Source: Methylobacter sp. | GTDB taxonomy: Bacteria; Pseudomonadota; Gammaproteobacteria; Methylococcales; Methylomonadaceae | Length of the DNA: 64,000 nt | Direction: 5' to 3' | NCBI RefSeq assembly: GCF_023227905.1 | Contig: NZ_JALOCF010000017.1 | Coordinates: 12,440-76,439 of the forward strand | Part shown: piece by piece, positions 60,769 through 64,000 of the stretch | Layout of the letters: every line of letters starts with the position of its first letter | Numbering within the stretch: the stretch's first letter is position 1 | Notes under the pieces: generated by a model | What the model was told of the DNA's origin: nothing | Seen by the model: only the letters and a program-made list of their open reading frames with translations | The model's database searches: none | Made by a program: the position numbers and the translations under genes

Positions 60769-61395
60769 TTGAAAACATTTATTTCTGAGCTTGAGCAGCA
60801 TAAAGCCGTGATAGAGGGGCTGGCTGATTGTTCTGATGCGATTGAAGCAGCCGGGGCGTTGCTGATTAAGACATTAAATCAGGGTGGAAAAATACTGTTG
60901 TGCGGTAATGGCGGCAGTGCTGCCGATTGCCAGCATATTGCTGCGGAGCTGGTGGTGCAATATCAAAAAAGCCGTAAGGCGCTGGCTGCCATTGCGTTGA
61001 CTACGGATAGCTCGATTCTAACGGCTCACAGCAATGACTTTGGCTTTGAGACGGTCTATGCCCGCCAGATTGAGGCTATTGCAGGTGAAAAAGATTGTTT
61101 AATTGCTATTTCCACATCGGGGCGTAGTAAAAATATATTAAAAGCAGTGGAAGCTGCAAGGTTGAGAGGCATGGCTGTTATCGGATTGACCGGGTGCGAA
61201 GGCGGTGAGTTGGTCAAGCATGTTACCCATCCGGTGATTATTCCTTCGAACGTGACTGCAAGAATTCAAGAGGCTCATATTCTGATAGGGCATTGGTGGT
61301 GCGGTGCAATTGAGGACTGCTTGGATACAGAAGATAGAGCACTAACAGTAGGCGCTTTAGGCGATGCAGGAGCAGTTGCCGAGGGGGCTCATTAA
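60769..61395 (+). CDS. gmhA: Sedoheptulose 7-phosphate isomerase GmhA with repeat-derived tail
   Basis: A 208-residue SIS-domain isomerase that makes D-glycero-D-manno-heptose 7-phosphate, first step of ADP-heptose synthesis. Seen: GGKILLCGNGGSAADCQHIAAEL (about 43-65, with the active-site His), STSGRSKNILKAVEAAR and ARIQEAHILIGHWWC. Start TTG 60769 follows AAAGGGC. The family normally ends soon after the last helix; here about 23 extra residues (from about Cys184, LDTEDRALTVGALGDAGAVA and on) are coded by the dispersed repeat at 61315-61385. The gene ends one base into hldE. Confidence 0.93.
   Translation: MKTFISELEQHKAVIEGLADCSDAIEAAGALLIKTLNQGGKILLCGNGGSAADCQHIAAELVVQYQKSRKALAAIALTTDSSILTAHSNDFGFETVYARQIEAIAGEKDCLIAISTSGRSKNILKAVEAARLRGMAVIGLTGCEGGELVKHVTHPVIIPSNVTARIQEAHILIGHWWCGAIEDCLDTEDRALTVGALGDAGAVAEGAH
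61315..61385 (+). repeat. Dispersed repeat, copy 4, inside gmhA and hldE leader
   Basis: GACTGCTTGGATACAGAAGATAGAGCACTAACAGTAGGCG and TTTAGGCGATGCAGGAGCAGTTGCCGAG match the intergenic repeats at 39184-39315 and 44378-44477. Here the repeat is read as the last residues of GmhA and supplies the GAGGGGGC that serves as ribosome-binding site of hldE. Confidence 0.8.
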
Positions 61396-62819
61396 TGTTG
61401 GCGGCTGCACCTGATTTTACAAAGGCTCGTATCATAGTCATCGGCGATGTAATGCTGGATCGATACTGGTCCGGCCAGGCCGCGCGCATTTCGCCGGAAG
61501 CGCCGGTGCCGGTGGTGAGAGTTAAAGCCATTGAGGATCGCGTTGGCGGCGCGGGTAACGTTGCGCTCAACATTGCCAAGCTAGGGGGCAAAGTTACACT
61601 ACTGGGCGTTGTTGGTGACGACGCCGAGGGCGAGATACTAAGGCGGCTATTGGAAGCGGAAGGAGTGAATTGCGATTTTGTCGTTGAGCGGGAAATTCGC
61701 AGCATCTGCAAGCTACGGGTTATGGCCCAGCATCAGCAACTCATACGCATTGATTTTGAAGAGACGTCTCTTCAGTTTGATTCGTCGGCTTTGCTGGCAA
61801 GACTGGTTGAACATCTGTCTAAAAATAATACGGTTGTTTTCTCGGATTACGGCAAAGGCACGTTGGCGGATGTTGCAACGTATATCATCAAAGCCAAGCA
61901 GGCCGGTATTAAAGTTTTGGTGGACCCGAAAGGCGTGGACTATCAACGTTATACGCAAGCAGACCTGATAACGCCAAATTTGTCTGAGTTGCAGGCGGTG
62001 GTCGGTGTTTCTGAACATGAAGATGATCTGATTGAAAGAGGACGGGCGCTGTTAAAACGCTATCAAATCCCGACGCTGTTACTGACTCGTGGAGAAGCAG
62101 GCATGACGTTGATACAGGATGATCAAGTGCATTCGTTGCCGGCTCAGGCCAAGGATGTCTTTGATGTGACCGGTGCCGGAGATACCGTTATTGCTGTAAT
62201 GGCTCTGGGTGTGGCGCTGGATATGGCGTTATATGATGCAATGTATCTGGCTAATCTGGCAGGTGGCATTGTGGTCGGAAAGCTGGGTACATCAACAGTG
62301 TCAATGCAGGAATTAACGCGAGCAATGCACGGTGATCGAGATTCCCGGTACGGCATCGTTTCGGAAGATGAATTGGCGCAAATATTGGCTGGAGCCAAAG
62401 CCCATGATGAGCGCATCATTATGACCAACGGTTGTTTCGATTTGTTACATGCAGGACATGTGACTTATTTACAGCAGGCAAAGGCCTTGGGTGACCGCTT
62501 GGTTGTGGCCGTAAATTCCGATGCGTCAGTTAGACGGCTTAAGGGTGAGTCCCGGCCTATTAATGGGTTGCAGGAACGGATGACAGTATTGGCAGCATTA
62601 GCTTATGTAGATTGGGTGGTTTCATTTGAAGAGGAAACTCCCGAAAGACTGTACTGCAGATTGCTTCCGGATGTAATTGTCAAAGGAGGCGATTACAGCT
62701 CGGAGCAAGTCGCCGGTGGTGAATGCGTTATTCGGGCGGGCGGCGAAGTAAAGATTTTACAGTTTGTTGACGGGCAATCTACAACTGCAATGATTAAAAA
62801 AGCGAGGGGGCAGGAATGA
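61395..62819 (+). CDS. hldE: Bifunctional heptose 7-phosphate kinase / heptose 1-phosphate adenylyltransferase
   Basis: A 474-residue fusion. The ribokinase-like kinase (about 1-318) has GGAGNVALNIAKLGG and the GAGDT anion-hole motif (TGAGDTVIAVMAL, about 257-269). The nucleotidyltransferase (about 340-474) has TNGCFDLLHAGHVTYLQQAK with the HxGH motif, and SVRRLKGESRPINGLQERM. It makes the 1,7-bisphosphate and, after GmhB, ADP-D-glycero-D-manno-heptose. GmhB is not in the window. ATG 61395 overlaps the gmhA stop; the end overlaps hldD. Confidence 0.96.
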   Translation: MLAAAPDFTKARIIVIGDVMLDRYWSGQAARISPEAPVPVVRVKAIEDRVGGAGNVALNIAKLGGKVTLLGVVGDDAEGEILRRLLEAEGVNCDFVVEREIRSICKLRVMAQHQQLIRIDFEETSLQFDSSALLARLVEHLSKNNTVVFSDYGKGTLADVATYIIKAKQAGIKVLVDPKGVDYQRYTQADLITPNLSELQAVVGVSEHEDDLIERGRALLKRYQIPTLLLTRGEAGMTLIQDDQVHSLPAQAKDVFDVTGAGDTVIAVMALGVALDMALYDAMYLANLAGGIVVGKLGTSTVSMQELTRAMHGDRDSRYGIVSEDELAQILAGAKAHDERIIMTNGCFDLLHAGHVTYLQQAKALGDRLVVAVNSDASVRRLKGESRPINGLQERMTVLAALAYVDWVVSFEEETPERLYCRLLPDVIVKGGDYSSEQVAGGECVIRAGGEVKILQFVDGQSTTAMIKKARGQE

Positions 62820-63760
62820 TAGTTGTTACGGGTGGGGCTGGTTTTATTGGCAGTAATCTAATTCGAGCATTAAACGAGCGAGGCGAACGCGATATATTGT
62901 TGGTTGATCACTTGGCTAATGGGCGGAAAATGCATAATATCGCCGATCTTGATATCGCCGATTATATGGACAAGGGGGAGTTCATGGAGAAAATCGACAT
63001 GGCTCACTTTTTTGATGGGGTGCGGGCGGTTTTTCACCAAGGAGCTTGTTCTGCAACAACAGAATGGGATGGGCGGTATGTGATGGTGAACAATTACGAC
63101 TATTCCAAGCGTCTATTGCATTGGTGTATCGCAAGAAATGTCGCATTCTTGTATGCTTCTTCCGCTTCGGTTTATGGTGATGGCAAACGCGGCTTTCGAG
63201 TTGATCGTAGTTGCGAGCATCCTATCAATATGTATGCCTATTCAAAGTTCCAATTCGATCAATATGTACGTCCTTTATTAGCTAAAACAAAAAGCCCGAT
63301 TGTCGGTTTTCGCTATTTTAATGTTTACGGCCCAAGAGAGCAGCATAAAGGCGCTATGAGCAGTACAGCGTTCCATTTTAATCGACAGGTAATTGATCAA
63401 AAAAAGGCAAAGCTGTTTGAAGGATGCGATGGTATGGATAACGGCGAGCAAAAGCGCGATTTTGTTCATGTTGATGATGTTGTAGATGTAAATCTGTGGT
63501 TTTTGGATCACCCTGAACAGCGAGGCATTTTTAATGTAGGAACAGGACGGGCTGAAACTTTTAATGCGGTTGCTCAGGCAGTGATTGATTGGCATAAAGA
63601 TGGAAGCATTGAATATATCCCATTTCCTGAGCATTTAAAGGGTGCTTATCAAAGTTATACCCAAGCCGATATTTCTGGGCTAAGAGAGTCTGGCTATGAG
63701 AAGGACTTTCTGACAGTTAAACAAGGTGTCGCAAAATATTTGGATTGCTTGAATGCATAA
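62816..63760 (+). CDS. hldD: ADP-glyceromanno-heptose 6-epimerase
   Basis: A 314-residue SDR-type epimerase that converts ADP-D-glycero- to ADP-L-glycero-D-manno-heptose. Seen: VVTGGAGFIGSNLIRALNER (nucleotide loop), HQGACSATTEWDG (about 76-88), the catalytic Tyr-x3-Lys in MYAYSKFQFDQYV, GFRYFNVYGPREQHKGAMSS and DFVHVDDVVDVNLWF. The length matches family members (E. coli 310 aa). It is the last gene of the LPS operon. Confidence 0.96.
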   Translation: MIVVTGGAGFIGSNLIRALNERGERDILLVDHLANGRKMHNIADLDIADYMDKGEFMEKIDMAHFFDGVRAVFHQGACSATTEWDGRYVMVNNYDYSKRLLHWCIARNVAFLYASSASVYGDGKRGFRVDRSCEHPINMYAYSKFQFDQYVRPLLAKTKSPIVGFRYFNVYGPREQHKGAMSSTAFHFNRQVIDQKKAKLFEGCDGMDNGEQKRDFVHVDDVVDVNLWFLDHPEQRGIFNVGTGRAETFNAVAQAVIDWHKDGSIEYIPFPEHLKGAYQSYTQADISGLRESGYEKDFLTVKQGVAKYLDCLNA

Positions 63761-63783
63761 TATACATTTATGTAAATAATTTC

Positions 63784-63811
63784 TTGACGCCGGCTGTAAA
63801 GGCTGTAAAAT
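63784..63811 (+). promoter_or_regulatory. Sigma70-like promoter P1
   Basis: TTGACG (63784-63789), 16 bases, then TAAAAT (63806-63811), followed by a GC-rich GCGC discriminator. First of three evenly spaced promoter-like elements after hldD. Confidence 0.6.
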
Positions 63812-63844
63812 GCGCAGTTCTTTCGGGGCAGGTAGCCCTGGCAG

Positions 63845-63863
63845 CCTCGACCGGATGTCGAGG
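63845..63863. other. Small hairpin between P1 and P2
   Basis: CCTCGAC (63845-63851) and GTCGAGG (63857-63863) pair around CGGAT. No T-tract. It may be an RNA processing or antitermination structure in a leader transcript. Confidence 0.35.
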
Positions 63864-63888
63864 GCGGGAAATAAAGCTGGCAGGGAGC

Positions 63889-63916
63889 TTGACAAACGGG
63901 TTGGACCGGTTATAAT
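63889..63916 (+). promoter_or_regulatory. Consensus sigma70 promoter P2
   Basis: Perfect TTGACA (63889-63894), 16-base spacer, perfect TATAAT (63911-63916), then GGTCGGCTC. Such a full-consensus pair is expected upstream of rRNA operons. The downstream sequence to 64000 has no ORF with family support. Confidence 0.85.
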
Positions 63917-63986
63917 GGTCGGCTCATCGGGACCTGGGTATCGGTTCCGGCACGGACGGAAACAAATAAATAAAGTCGACAGGGTG

Positions 63987-63992
63987 TTGACA
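63987..63992 (+). promoter_or_regulatory. -35 element of a third promoter, cut by window edge
   Basis: TTGACA at 63987-63992 lies 98 bases after the P2 -35, and its -10 would fall just beyond the window end. The regular spacing (about 105 and 98 bases) supports a tandem promoter array. Confidence 0.5.
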
Positions 63993-64000
63993 AATTGAAT

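Noticed and set aside
61238..61711. Minus-strand ORF across gmhA and hldE
   Set aside because: It is antisense to conserved coding sequence and has no recognisable product.

Overview
The window looks like a chromosomal segment of a Gram-negative gammaproteobacterium, most likely a methanotroph of the order Methylococcales. The case rests on inference: a complete type II secretion operon, LPS-core and ADP-heptose genes and Pho-regulated porin are gammaproteobacterial, and a copper cluster (a PmoD/AmoD-like secreted protein beside a membrane-anchored cupredoxin) is the kind of gene set expected in methane or ammonia oxidisers. No pmo, mxa or rRNA gene is inside the window, so the assignment is not proven. 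No prophage, insertion sequence, CRISPR array or tRNA gene was recognised.

Layout. 288-6723 (+): a tightly overlapping four-gene SMC system (MukB/JetC-like ATPase, KITE/JetB-like, kleisin/JetA-like, TOPRIM/JetD-like), i.e. a divergent Wadjet/MksBEFG-type anti-plasmid defence operon in the order C-B-A-D. 6803-9836 (-): a small holin-IV-type membrane protein and an unusual SDR-SPW-VKOR-SPW fusion. 10470-21176 (+): type II secretion operon gspE-F-G-H-I-J-K-L-M-(N/C-like)-D. 21423-25310: rpiA (-) and a solitary recC (+). 25630-28675 (-): an RcnB/CigR-like secreted protein and a SulP transporter fused to two UspA domains, each followed by a copy of the same duplicated terminator. 28842-30873 (+): a two-component system. 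30967-32262 (-): a flippase. 32635-35959 (+): a four-repeat Pho box driving an OprP/OprO-type porin, then a beta-propeller lipoprotein with calcium-loop-like motifs. 35999-38591 (-): cbpA-cbpM, an Hsp20 and a CPBP protease. 38677-48320: housekeeping genes (ycgL, dcd, apbC, metG, rsxB-like, guaB, guaA, tadA) separated by many dispersed repeats. 48466-50103 (-): pgi. 50375-53592 (+): the copper cluster, a YqaA/DedA-like protein and an unknown membrane protein. 53687-54124 (+): a Tat-exported superoxide reductase gene broken by two separate frameshifts. 54234-63760 (+): an LPS core operon (heptosyltransferase-like GT9, GT25, O-antigen ligase, two GT2, msbA, gmhA, hldE, hldD). 63784-64000: three sigma70-like promoters about 100 bp apart, suggesting that an rRNA operon or other very highly expressed operon starts just beyond the right edge.

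How things fit together: the last operon makes ADP-heptose (gmhA, hldE, hldD; gmhB is absent), builds the core oligosaccharide, flips lipid A (MsbA) and ligates polymer (WaaL-like). The secretion operon builds a full type II machine except for the prepilin peptidase and a canonical GspC. The strongest candidates for a second look are the C-B-A-D SMC operon, the PmoD-like/cupredoxin copper cluster, the four-module redox fusion at 7305-9836, the doubly broken superoxide reductase, and a dispersed repeat that has become the C-terminal tail of GmhA and the ribosome-binding region of hldE.
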